From an uncultured Collinsella sp. (lineage in GTDB: Bacteria; Actinomycetota; Coriobacteriia; Coriobacteriales; Coriobacteriaceae), in the NCBI GenBank assembly GCA_902470895.1, contig CABRID010000014.1, forward strand, positions 1-26,061: DNA of 26,061 bases. The letters are read 5' to 3'. A model generated the notes under the pieces. It searched no databases. It was not told the origin of the DNA and saw only the letters and a program-made list of their open reading frames with translations. Position 1 is the stretch's first letter, and each line of letters starts with the position of its first letter. The translations under genes were made by a program, and so were the position numbers. Shown one piece after another: positions 1 through 7,729 of this stretch.

Positions 1-46
1 AGATCAGCCTCGGTCTCGTGGGCTCGGAGATGTGTATAAGAGACAG
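1..46 (+). other. Illumina Nextera i7 adapter (non-genomic)
   Basis: Positions 1-4 (AGAT) match the end of the P7 primer. Positions 5-12 (CAGCCTCG) match the primer form of i7 index N710 as I recall it. Positions 13-27 match GTCTCGTGGGCTCGG, and positions 28-46 are the 19-bp Tn5 mosaic end AGATGTGTATAAGAGACAG. The four parts follow in the exact order of a Nextera i7 library primer. This is untrimmed adapter at a contig end, and no biology should be read into it. Any protein starting here with the residues MCIRDR or MYKRQ is translated adapter. Confidence 0.98.
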
Positions 47-692
47 GGACTACTCTCAGGAGAAGGCGTCGGCGCTCAACTATCTCGAGGGCTTGGTGAT
101 CATCGACATCGTGGGCTTGGTGGCGACCTTTGCGGTCGAACTTGTTCGCGCGGTGCGCACTGCCGCGCTCAACCGCGAGCTGCAGAGCAAAGTCTATCTC
201 GACGAAGCCACAGGACTGCCCAATAAGAATAAGTGCGAGGAGATCTTGGGGCAGGAGCATCCCGTTTCCGCTGAACCGCCCGTTGCGCTGTGCGTCTTCG
301 ATCTTAACAATCTGCATATGGTCAATAACAACTTCGGCCATGAGAAGGGCGATGAATACATTCGCTCTTTTGCCCAACAACTGGGAAGTGTGGCGTCGGA
401 GACGTGCTTTGTGGGTCGCGACGGCGGCGATGAGTTTATCGCGGTGCTGTGGGATGCCGACCGAGCCGCTGTGGAATCCTGTCTCGCTCGGGTTCGTGCG
501 AACGTGAACGAGTATTCCGGGGCTCACCCCGACATGCCTATCAGCTATGCGGTGGGCTACGCGCTTTCCAGTGATTTTGATGAACCGCCTATGATGCGTG
601 AGCTCTTTTCTCAGGCCGACAAAAACATGTACATCGACAAGAACCGCGTAAAGACAGCCGAGGCAGCCGGGCCGCAACGCGAGGACCGCTAA
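47..692 (+). CDS. GGDEF-domain diguanylate cyclase, 5' truncated
   Basis: C-terminal part of a membrane-anchored diguanylate cyclase, which makes cyclic di-GMP from two GTP. The first native codon is at 48; the true start and N-terminal sensor lie beyond the contig edge, because everything upstream is adapter. A hydrophobic segment (IIDIVGLVATFAVELV) looks like the last membrane helix. The cyclase domain follows, with DEATGLPNKN, the metal-site FDLNNL, FGHEKGDEY, and an intact GGDEF at 423-437, so catalysis is plausible. The tetrapeptide where the RxxD inhibitory site normally sits reads SETC, so product inhibition through that site looks absent. The gene ends 43 bp before the convergent LysR gene. 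The input signal cannot be told from what remains. Confidence 0.9.
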
Positions 693-735
693 ACCCGTAG
701 CAAAGGGTAGCTAATTTGGGACGGGACTCTTTTGG

Positions 736-1614
736 CTATTTGAGAAGTTGTGCCATGGCGTTGACGAATTTTTGGACTTGGAGGGTGGGCTCGAGCGGAT
801 AGTGCAAAAAGACCGGCACCTCGCGACCGCATAGGAACGGCACGCCCACAAAGGCCGGGTGTACCCCCGACCATGCGCCGCAGGTGAGCACCGCGTCGCC
901 CTTTTCCTCTGCCTCGTTAAAGAGCGCAAAGTCAAAGCTGTCCACGTCGATCACGTCAACGCCGCCGTCGGCCAGAAGGTCGATGCGCAGGCTGTCCATT
1001 GCGTCGTTGCCGTGGCGGAGCACGCGCAGGCGCATGCCCTCCAGGTCGGCAACCGTAATGCGTGTCTTGCGCGCCAGCGGGCTCGTGCGTGGCACGTCGA
1101 TATAAAACGGCACGTTAACGATGCGGAGCTTTTGGCAGGCGTCACCCCAGCGCGGGGTCGAAAAACTCGACTGCACCACATCCACCTCGCGACCGAGGCT
1201 GCGCATGACGGTCTCGCGTTCGTCGTAGAGGTCGCTTACCGGCACGATCTCAAATCGCAGCGACGGTTCCAGATCGTGGATGCCCGACCACATCGACAGC
1301 GTTTGGCGCCCTGGGCACATCATCGACACGCCCAGGCGCACGGCACCGCCATCGCCCGCCGCGCGTCGGGCACGGCGCAGCGCGTCCTCGGACTGCCGCA
1401 TGATCGAGCGCGCGTCGTCCACCAGCAGTGCGCCCGCCGGCGTCACCTTGACGCCCGAGTGCGAGCGTTCGAACAGCGTGATGCCGAACTCGGCCTCGAA
1501 TCCCGACACCTGCTTGACGAGCGCCGGGGTCGACACGCGCAATTTTGCCGCCGCACGCGAGAAGCTTCCCAGCTCCGCGGCGGCCGATATGGCCTCAAGT
1601 CGTCGATCGTACAC
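736..1614 (-). CDS. LysR-family transcriptional regulator
   Basis: LysR-type regulator of about 292 residues. The N-terminal winged helix-turn-helix covers roughly residues 2-60 (RRLEAISAAAELGSFSRAAA, then LFERSHSGVKVTPAG); the rest is the periplasmic-binding-like effector domain. I chose the GTG at 1614 because GGGAG sits 6 nt upstream and the protein then starts right before the DNA-binding domain. An in-frame ATG at 1647 adds eleven residues but has no ribosome binding site. The gene is divergent from the SDR-MFS-oxidoreductase operon across a 233-bp gap with repeated motifs, the classic arrangement for a LysR activator of its neighbour. The effector is unknown; a substrate or product of the operon is the natural guess. 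Confidence 0.88.
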   Translation of the reverse strand: MYDRRLEAISAAAELGSFSRAAAKLRVSTPALVKQVSGFEAEFGITLFERSHSGVKVTPAGALLVDDARSIMRQSEDALRRARRAAGDGGAVRLGVSMMCPGRQTLSMWSGIHDLEPSLRFEIVPVSDLYDERETVMRSLGREVDVVQSSFSTPRWGDACQKLRIVNVPFYIDVPRTSPLARKTRITVADLEGMRLRVLRHGNDAMDSLRIDLLADGGVDVIDVDSFDFALFNEAEEKGDAVLTCGAWSGVHPAFVGVPFLCGREVPVFLHYPLEPTLQVQKFVNAMAQLLK

Positions 1615-1847
1615 GTCATTCTCCCGTTTTCGCACCCGTGGCCACATGGCGCCACAGGGGGTTATTTTCGCAGGTCACGCGCTCGGTTAAGCATAAACTA
1701 CATTGCACAGCGTAAACCTACGGTTAACTACATTCTAACAAATATGCAATTCACCTGCGCAAATGCAAAGCATACGATAACCAACGAAAACCACGTGGGT
1801 CGGTTAATGGGAGCGACCCACCGGGAGGCACAAGAAGGGAAGTTCCT
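1615..1847. promoter_or_regulatory. Divergent lysR / SDR control region
   Basis: This AT-richer gap holds three copies of CGGTTAA (1684-1690, 1721-1727, 1801-1807) and two of AACTACATT (1696-1704 and 1726-1734, start to start 30 bp, about three helical turns). An imperfect dyad, GTAAACC-TAC-GGTTAAC, lies at 1712-1728. A weak promoter candidate toward the SDR gene is TTGCAC (1703-1708), 16 bp, TAACTA (1725-1730), overlapping the dyad. The repeats are the best candidates for LysR binding sites. The exact T-N11-A consensus is not obvious, so operator assignment is inference. Confidence 0.55.
1795..1821 (+). promoter_or_regulatory. Leader stem-loop before the SDR gene
   Basis: GTGGGTCG (1795-1802) pairs perfectly with CGACCCAC (1814-1821) around an 11-nt loop that contains one of the CGGTTAA motifs. 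It lies in the 5' leader about 14 nt before the ribosome binding site (AAGGGA, 1835-1840) of the SDR gene. It may be an RNA hairpin affecting leader stability, or a DNA dyad for a regulator. There is no U-tract, so it is not an ordinary terminator. Confidence 0.45.
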
Positions 1848-2729
1848 ATGAGCAATTGGCTTAAGCTCGAGGGCGATGTCTGCGCCGTAACCGGCGCACT
1901 CGGCGGTATGGGCGTCGAGATTTGCCGCGAGTTCGCCCGCAATGGCGCCAACGTCGTTCTGCTCGACCTGGACGAAGAGAAGGTCAAGGCCGCAGCCGCC
2001 GACCTCGCCGCCGAGTTTGGCATCCACGCCGAGGGCTACAAGATGAACGCCACCGACGAGGCCGAGGTTCAGGCCGCCGTCGATGCCACCATCGCCGACT
2101 TCGGCCGCGTCGACGTCCTTGTCAACACCGCCGGCATCCTGCGCTTTGCCGCTATGGAAGACCTGCCGCTGAGCGACTGGGAGCAGGTGCTCAACGTCAA
2201 CCTCACCGGCTACTTCATCACCTCGCAGCGCTTTGGTCGCGAAATGATCAAGGCCGGCCAGGGTCGCCTGGTGCACATCTCGACCGTTGCCAGCCACTCC
2301 CCCGAGACGTTCTCGGGCGTGTACAGCTCCACCAAGGCGGGCGTCAACATGATGTCCAAGATGCTCGCCGCCGAATGGGGTCCCTACGGCGTGCGCTCCA
2401 ACTGCGTCGAGCCCTGCTTCGTTAAGACCCCGATGTCGGCCAACTTCTACGCCGACCCCGAGGTCGAAAAGAGCCGCAGCCGTCTGATCGCCACGCGCCG
2501 CATCGGCGAGGTCAGCGATATCGCCAACGCCGTCATGTTCCTGGCGTCCAAGCGCTCGGACTTTACCACCGGCGACGCCATCAAGGTCGACGGCGGCTTC
2601 TCCAACATGATGGGCGACCTCACCGCCAAGCCCGGCGGCCGTCGCGCCTATGCCGACAACTACCTTAAGAACAAGGGTGTCGAGCTTTGGTCCGATGAGT
2701 CCGGCGTCGCCAAGCCGACTGACCAGTAA
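1848..2729 (+). CDS. SDR-family NAD(P)-dependent dehydrogenase
   Basis: Classical short-chain dehydrogenase of 293 residues that oxidises an alcohol or reduces a ketone with a nicotinamide cofactor. The cofactor glycine motif TGALGGMG is at 15-22, NTAG near 93-96, structural Asn118, and the catalytic pair Tyr159/Lys163 in YSSTK. The usual catalytic serine lies around S145/T146; at the normal 13-residue spacing from Tyr the aligned residue is Thr146, so serine use may be shifted. Asp40 at the end of the second strand favours NAD over NADP. About 40 residues follow the usual VDGG end, an unusual C-terminal extension. First gene of the operon, with an AAGGGA site 7 nt before the ATG. The substrate cannot be named from sequence. 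Confidence 0.9.
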   Translation: MSNWLKLEGDVCAVTGALGGMGVEICREFARNGANVVLLDLDEEKVKAAAADLAAEFGIHAEGYKMNATDEAEVQAAVDATIADFGRVDVLVNTAGILRFAAMEDLPLSDWEQVLNVNLTGYFITSQRFGREMIKAGQGRLVHISTVASHSPETFSGVYSSTKAGVNMMSKMLAAEWGPYGVRSNCVEPCFVKTPMSANFYADPEVEKSRSRLIATRRIGEVSDIANAVMFLASKRSDFTTGDAIKVDGGFSNMMGDLTAKPGGRRAYADNYLKNKGVELWSDESGVAKPTDQ

Positions 2730-2741
2730 ACCAACCTAACA

Positions 2742-2771
2742 GGGAGGCCCGCGGACACGCCCGCTCCTCCC
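2742..2771 (+). other. Intercistronic stem-loop, SDR to MFS
   Basis: GGGAGG (2742-2747) can pair with CCTCCC (2766-2771), with an inner GCG/CGC pair set. It lies in the 65-bp gap between the SDR and transporter genes. It could stabilise the upstream message or tune expression; there is no U-run. Confidence 0.3.
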
Positions 2772-2794
2772 CCGCATCGATTAGAAAGAGTCCA

Positions 2795-4051
2795 ATGGCT
2801 TCCACCAACTCCAACAAGGGTCGCGCCGTCGTGCTTTCCGCCGCGTGCGTCACCATGTTCTTCATCAGCTCCATCGCGCTGTATTCCGTCGTGAGCAAGA
2901 ACCTACTCGCCGTCTACCCCGAGTGGTCGAGCGCTCTTACCTGGGCCTTCCCGGTCTTTCAGACCATCATGGCCGTGACGGGCATCTTCGCCGGCCGCAT
3001 CTCCGATAAGATCGGCCCGCGCAACGTCGTGATCGCCGCCGCCGTGTGCTACGGCGTGGGCTGGTTCATGTCCGGCACCGTCACCGAGCCGTGGCAGTTC
3101 TACCTGTGGTTCTCGCTCGTCGCCGCTATCGGCAACGGCCTGGGCTACAACCCCGCGCTCACCACCGGCCAAAAGTGGTTCATCGACAAGAAGGGTCTCG
3201 CCTCCGGCATCACCCTGGCCGCTTCGACCGCCGGTCCCGCCGTGCTGTCCCCGGTGCTCGCCTCGCTGCTCATCCCGAGCCTGGGCATCTTTGGCGCCCT
3301 TAAGGCGCTCGGCGTCATCTTCTTTGTGACGATCGCCGCCTCCGCCCTGTTCCTGAAGGCCCCCGAGGCCGGCTGGCTGCCCGAGGGCTTCGAGGCCCCC
3401 AAGGGCGGCGCGCATGCCGGCACCTTCGGCGACCTCACCCCGGGCGAGATGGTCAAGACCCCGCGCTTCTGGGTCCTCATCGTCACCTTCGCCTTTGCCG
3501 CCACCGCGGGCACCCTGCTCGTGGGCAAGGTTGCCTCCATCGCCGCCGTCCAGCTCTTCACCGACCCCACGAGCGCCGCAGCCGTCGCCCTCGGCGGCGT
3601 GGTGGTCTCCGTCAACACCTGCGCCAACCTGGTCGGCCGCCTGTCCTTTGGCCAGATCATCGATAAGCTCGGCGCCTACAAGTCGCTGCTCATCAGCCTT
3701 GTCGTCACCATCGTCGCGCTCGTCATCATGTCGATGAGCTTTACGCAGAGCATGTTCTTTGTCGCACTCGCCCTGCTTGGCTTTAGCTTTGGCGCCCTGC
3801 TCGTCATCTACCCGCCGCTCACCGGTGGCGCCTTTGGCACCAGCAACATCGGCGTCAACTACGGCATCATGTTTTTGGGCTACGCCGCCTCCACCTGGAT
3901 CAGCCAGCCCATCACCGCCGTGCTGTATCACGCCGAGGCTGGCAGCGCCGCCTACCAGCAGTCCTTCTACGGCGCCATCGTGATCGCCGCCATCGCCGTC
4001 GTGCTCACCGTCTACATGATGGTCTCCGACAGCAAGAAGAAGTCCGCTTAG
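2795..4051 (+). CDS. MFS transporter, OFA-like
   Basis: Integral membrane permease of 418 residues with the hydrophobic pattern of twelve helices. The MFS loop 2-3 motif is clear at residues 67-76 (GRISDKIGPR). The stretch around KWFIDKKGLASGITLAAS resembles the oxalate/formate antiporter (OFA) branch, which moves small carboxylates and related compounds; many members have no known substrate. It sits between two dehydrogenases in one operon, so it most likely imports or exchanges their substrate. The start follows AGAAAGAG at normal distance. Family placement is good; the transported compound is unknown, and oxalate should not be assumed. Confidence 0.88.
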   Translation: MASTNSNKGRAVVLSAACVTMFFISSIALYSVVSKNLLAVYPEWSSALTWAFPVFQTIMAVTGIFAGRISDKIGPRNVVIAAAVCYGVGWFMSGTVTEPWQFYLWFSLVAAIGNGLGYNPALTTGQKWFIDKKGLASGITLAASTAGPAVLSPVLASLLIPSLGIFGALKALGVIFFVTIAASALFLKAPEAGWLPEGFEAPKGGAHAGTFGDLTPGEMVKTPRFWVLIVTFAFAATAGTLLVGKVASIAAVQLFTDPTSAAAVALGGVVVSVNTCANLVGRLSFGQIIDKLGAYKSLLISLVVTIVALVIMSMSFTQSMFFVALALLGFSFGALLVIYPPLTGGAFGTSNIGVNYGIMFLGYAASTWISQPITAVLYHAEAGSAAYQQSFYGAIVIAAIAVVLTVYMMVSDSKKKSA

Positions 4052-4061
4052 CAATTGCCAA

Positions 4062-4090
4062 TGTGACAAAGGGACTGTCCCTTTGTCACA
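4062..4090. repeat. AAAGGGAC/GTCCCTTT palindrome, copy 1
   Basis: A perfect 13-bp inverted repeat (TGTGACAAAGGGA and its complement) around CTG lies between the MFS and Gfo/Idh/MocA genes, starting 10 bp after the stop codon. There is no U-tract and the next gene is 30 bp downstream on the same strand, so it is probably not a terminator. The core recurs at 17417-17447 with a compensated base pair (GTGAC versus GTGCC), and a related sequence is at 14927-14964. Confidence 0.85.
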
Positions 4091-4120
4091 CTCCATCGCC
4101 ACCACCATTAAGGAGTCGAA

Positions 4121-5161
4121 ATGTCTGAGCTCAACCCCGTCCGCATTGCCGTTATCGGCGCCGGCGCCATGGGCCGCAACCACATCCGCTTTGTCACCGA
4201 GGAGCCCGAGGCCGAGCTCGTCGCCATCGCCGACGCCTTCGAGGGCGCCCGCGCCACGGCCGAGGCCGCCGGCGTGCCGTTCTTCACCGATCCCGCCCAG
4301 ATGATGGACGAGATCAAGCCCGAGGCCGTCATCATCGCCACCCCCAACGACCTGCACCTGGGCGTTGCCCGCGAGGCCGTGAAGCGTAACATCGTGCCGC
4401 TGGTCGAAAAGCCGATCTCCAACGACCTGGAGGATGCCCAGGCCTTCGCCGCCGAGGCCGAAACCGCCGGCGTGCCCGTGCTCGTGGGTCAGCACCGTCG
4501 CCACAACCCCTTCGTCAACAAGGCCAAGGAGATCATCGAGTCCGGCGAGCTGGGCAAGCTCACCGTGTCGAGCTTCCACTACATGATCTATAAGAATGAC
4601 GAGTATTTCGATGTCGAGTGGCGCCGCAAGAAGGGTGCCGGCCCGATCCTGGTCAACCTGGTGCACGACGTCGACCTGCTCCGCTACCTGCTGGGCGAGC
4701 CCGTTGCCGTCCAGGGTATGCAGTCCAGCGCCGCCCGCGGTTTTGAGACCGAGGACTCCGCCGTGGTCAACGTCCGTTTTTCCGATGGCGCGCTCGCAAG
4801 CATGACCATCTCCGACGCCACCGCCAGCCCCTGGAACTGGGAGGCCACCGCCCGCGAGGATCCGCAGTACCGCCCCTTCGACGCCGACGCCTACTTTATC
4901 GGCGGCACTAAGGGCGCCCTGTCGCTGCCCCGCCTGCACCAGTTCTCCTACGACGGCGCCTCCAACTGGCACAAGCCGCTGCAGATGGAGATTCCGGCCG
5001 TCGACCCGGCACTGCCGCACAAGATGCAGCTCAAGCACTTTGTGAAGGTTGTCCGCCGCGAGGTCGAGCCCGTCGTGACCCCCGCCGACAACGTTAAGAC
5101 GCTCACGCTTCTCAACGCTATCAAGGAGGCCGCCGAGACCGGCCAGCTCGTCGAGCTGTAA
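4121..5161 (+). CDS. Gfo/Idh/MocA family oxidoreductase
   Basis: NAD(P)-dependent sugar or polyol dehydrogenase-like protein of 346 residues. The N-terminal Rossmann fold has GAGAMG at 13-18, and the family EKP motif is at 96-98, whose lysine normally helps catalysis. In the C-terminal half, HDVD at 182-185 carries the catalytic-type histidine. The aspartate that inositol dehydrogenases have four residues before that histidine is Val178 here, so it is not a standard inositol dehydrogenase. AAGGAG lies just before the ATG. Last gene of the operon, followed by a terminator at 5235. Together with the SDR it could carry out successive oxidations or an oxidation-reduction interconversion of one imported substrate (inference). 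Confidence 0.88.
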   Translation: MSELNPVRIAVIGAGAMGRNHIRFVTEEPEAELVAIADAFEGARATAEAAGVPFFTDPAQMMDEIKPEAVIIATPNDLHLGVAREAVKRNIVPLVEKPISNDLEDAQAFAAEAETAGVPVLVGQHRRHNPFVNKAKEIIESGELGKLTVSSFHYMIYKNDEYFDVEWRRKKGAGPILVNLVHDVDLLRYLLGEPVAVQGMQSSAARGFETEDSAVVNVRFSDGALASMTISDATASPWNWEATAREDPQYRPFDADAYFIGGTKGALSLPRLHQFSYDGASNWHKPLQMEIPAVDPALPHKMQLKHFVKVVRREVEPVVTPADNVKTLTLLNAIKEAAETGQLVEL

Positions 5162-5234
5162 TGCCTTAAGAGCGACCGCGGCAGAAACCCCATGCCGAAC
5201 CCTTCGGTCCGTCACCAACAAGCCCCTCTTCTTT

Positions 5235-5269
5235 GCCCCGCGAGCAGCCTCCTGCCCGCGGGGCATTTT
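5235..5269 (+). terminator. Intrinsic terminator after the SDR operon
   Basis: GCCCCGCG (5235-5242) pairs perfectly with CGCGGGGC (5257-5264) around a 14-nt loop and is followed by ATTTTG. It stands 73 bp after the Gfo/Idh/MocA stop. The stem is strong, the T-run short. Confidence 0.75.
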
Positions 5270-5330
5270 GCTACCTTGCCGACGATTTTTCTGGGGCGGG
5301 GGCTATTTTGCACCTCGGCTTGATTCGTTC

Positions 5331-5490
5331 GCCACGAAATGGGCCTATCTACTACGTTTAACCGACCGCCCTCAACCATGCCGAATTTCCTAAAATCAAA
5401 AGCGCAGGTAGACGGCTTGCGCATTCTCGGAAAACCGGGGGATGGTCGACCCATACGGTTCAAACGTAGTAGATAGGTCGTTTTCGTGGC
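5331..5490. repeat. 160-bp palindromic element upstream of tex
   Basis: Long interrupted inverted repeat. GCCACGAAA (5331-5339) pairs with 5482-5490. After a 4x4 internal loop, CCTATCTACTACGTTT (5344-5359) pairs with 5462-5477. AACCG (5360-5364) pairs with CGGTT (5456-5460), with one bulged C. That gives 30 pairs around a 91-nt centre, which itself has smaller inverted repeats (ACCAT/ATGGT; GCGCA/TGCGC at 5402-5422). No convincing ORF lies inside. It could be a non-autonomous mobile element or a structured RNA. With the terminator it fills most of the 411-bp gap before tex. Confidence 0.85.
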
Positions 5491-5572
5491 GCGGGCCCAA
5501 AACAGTCTTTTGAAACGGGTGGTATCCTTGGTAGCCCTGTGCTGCAAACGCACCTTAAACGCAAGGAGTCCC

Positions 5573-7720
5573 ATGGATCTTATCGCCCAGCTCGCCCACG
5601 AGCTCAACCTTAAGGCCGCCAACATCGAGGCAGCCGTCAAGCTCATCGACGAGGGCAACACCATCCCCTTTATCTCGCGCTACCGCAAGGAAGCCACAGG
5701 CGGAATGGACGACGTCGCCCTGCGCGCACTCGACGAGCGCCTGTCCTACCTGCGCAATCTTGAACAGCGCAAAGAGGACGTCATTCTGCTCATCGACGCC
5801 CAGGGCAAACTTACGCCCGAGCTCGAACAGCAAATTCGCGAGGCCACGCAGCTCCAGCGTGTCGAGGACCTCTACAAGCCCTACCGCAAAAAGCGCATGA
5901 CCCGCGCACAGAAGGCCCGCGAGGCAGGCCTGGAGCCACTTGCCAACATGGTCATCATGCAGGCCTCGGCCAAGGGCAGCGCGCTCGACGCCGCCGCGGC
6001 ATACGTCAACGAGGAAGCCGGCTTCGACACGCCCGAGAAGGCGCTCGCCGGCGCGGCGGACATCGTGGCCGAGACGGTGGCCGAGGACCCCGAGAACGTC
6101 GCCGACCTGCGTGCCTTTACGCAAAACACCGCAGACATCGTCGTCGAGGCCACCGACCCCACCGAGAAGACCCCCTACGAGCCGTACTACAGCTATGATG
6201 AGCCGCTGCGCCGTATACCCAACCACCGCGTGCTGGCTATCGACCGCGGTGAGCGCGAGGGCAAGCTCCGCGTGCGCGTGAACGTCGACGGTGCCGCCGC
6301 CACGGCACGCCTCGGCAGCCGTTGGCCCCGACGCCAGGGCGTCTTCGCGCCCGTCTTTGACGCCGCCATCGCCGACGGCTACAAGCGCCTCATGGCCCCC
6401 TCGCTGGAGCGCGAGGCCCGCGCCAAACTCACCGTCCGTGCGCAGACCGAGGCCATCAATGTCTTTGCCAAGAATCTCGAGGGCCTGCTCTCGGCACGCC
6501 CCGTGCGCGGCGCCCGCGTGCTCGCGCTCGATCCGGGCTACCGCACCGGCTGCAAGGTCGCCGTCATGGACGAGACCGGCAAGCTGCTCGACCACGGCGT
6601 GGTCTATCCCACCAAGCCGCGCCACGACGTCGCCGGCACCAAGCGCGAGCTTGCTCGCCTCGTCAAGAAGGACGGCGTCAACACCATCGTCATCGGCAAC
6701 GGCACCGCCAGCCGCGAGACCGAGGAAGTCGTCTCGGAGTTCATTGCCGAGCAGGCGCCCAGCCTTCGCTACACCATCGTCAACGAGGCCGGCGCGTCGG
6801 TGTACTCCGCCTCCGAGCTCGCCAGCCAGGAGTATCCCGACCTGGACGTCACCGTGCGCGGCGCCATGAGCCTGGGCCGCCGCCTGCAGGACCCGTTGGC
6901 AGAGCTCGTCAAGATTCCGCCCCAGTCCATCGGCGTGGGCCAGTACCAGCACGACCTTGACCAGACCGAGCTTTCGCGTACCCTGGGCCACGTGGTGGAA
7001 GACGTCGTCAACCGTGTGGGCGTCGACGTCAACACCGCGAGCGCGAGCCTGCTGGGATACGTATCGGGCATCACGCCGAGCGTAGCCAAGAACATCGTGG
7101 CATACCGCGAGGAAAACGGCGCCTTTACCGATCGCCGCCAGCTCAAGAAGGTCCCCAAGCTGGGACCCAAGGCATACCTCAATGCCGCGGGCTTCCTGCG
7201 CATCAGCGGCGGCAAAAACCCGCTCGACGCGACGAGCGTCCACCCCGAGAGCTACGAGGTGGCCACGTCCGTCCTGGAACGCGCCGGCGTTAAAGCCAGC
7301 GAGCTCAGCCGCGGCGGCGTGCCCGACATCGAGCGCCGTCTGGGCAGTATCTCGGCGCTGGCAAGTGACCTGAACTGCGGCACCCTCACGCTCATCGACA
7401 TCGTCAACGAGCTCAAGAAGCCCGGCCGCGACCCGCGCGACGACGCGCCCGAGGTGGTCTTTAGCCGCTCGGCGCTTTCCATCGACGACCTGGAACCCGG
7501 CATGGAGCTCAAGGGGACGGTGCGCAACGTCGTCGACTTTGGCGCGTTCGTCGACGTGGGCGTGCACCAGGACGGCCTCGTGCATATCTCCAAGCTGGCC
7601 AATCGCTTTGTCAAGCACCCGAGCGACGCGGTGCGCGTCGGTGACACGGTCAAGGTGTGGGTAGAAAAGGTCGATCGCGACCGCAAGAAGATCTCGCTCA
7701 CCATGGTGCAGGGAAAGTAA
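5573..7720 (+). CDS. tex: Tex, S1-domain RNA-binding protein
   Basis: Transcription accessory protein Tex, 715 residues, near the usual length. Domain order fits the family: helical N-terminal region, YqgF/RNase H-like domain from about residue 311 (VLALDPGYRTGCKVAVMDE), helix-hairpin-helix repeats at about 480-560 (TASASLLGYVSGITPSVAKN), and a C-terminal S1 RNA-binding domain at about 642-713 (GTVRNVVDFGAFVDVGVHQD). Family members bind nucleic acid in the cytoplasm and influence transcription or RNA stability; the exact reaction is unsettled. I chose the ATG at 5573 because AAGGAG lies 4-9 nt before it and the protein then begins with the conserved N-terminus. An upstream in-frame GTG at 5486 falls inside the palindromic element. 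Monocistronic. Confidence 0.95.
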   Translation: MDLIAQLAHELNLKAANIEAAVKLIDEGNTIPFISRYRKEATGGMDDVALRALDERLSYLRNLEQRKEDVILLIDAQGKLTPELEQQIREATQLQRVEDLYKPYRKKRMTRAQKAREAGLEPLANMVIMQASAKGSALDAAAAYVNEEAGFDTPEKALAGAADIVAETVAEDPENVADLRAFTQNTADIVVEATDPTEKTPYEPYYSYDEPLRRIPNHRVLAIDRGEREGKLRVRVNVDGAAATARLGSRWPRRQGVFAPVFDAAIADGYKRLMAPSLEREARAKLTVRAQTEAINVFAKNLEGLLSARPVRGARVLALDPGYRTGCKVAVMDETGKLLDHGVVYPTKPRHDVAGTKRELARLVKKDGVNTIVIGNGTASRETEEVVSEFIAEQAPSLRYTIVNEAGASVYSASELASQEYPDLDVTVRGAMSLGRRLQDPLAELVKIPPQSIGVGQYQHDLDQTELSRTLGHVVEDVVNRVGVDVNTASASLLGYVSGITPSVAKNIVAYREENGAFTDRRQLKKVPKLGPKAYLNAAGFLRISGGKNPLDATSVHPESYEVATSVLERAGVKASELSRGGVPDIERRLGSISALASDLNCGTLTLIDIVNELKKPGRDPRDDAPEVVFSRSALSIDDLEPGMELKGTVRNVVDFGAFVDVGVHQDGLVHISKLANRFVKHPSDAVRVGDTVKVWVEKVDRDRKKISLTMVQGK

Positions 7721-7729
7721 ACCGCCAAA

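Noticed and set aside
18..226. Protein starts beginning MGSEMCIRDR or MYKRQ
   Set aside because: They are translated Nextera adapter; the genomic sequence starts at 47.
4062..4090. Palindrome as an intrinsic terminator inside the operon
   Set aside because: No U-tract follows, and the next gene starts 30 bp later with its own AAGGAG site.
2903..5266. 787-codon open frame antisense to the MFS and oxidoreductase genes
   Set aside because: Rich in Gly, Asp, His and Ala with no recognisable domain; it mirrors the codon bias of the real high-GC plus-strand genes.
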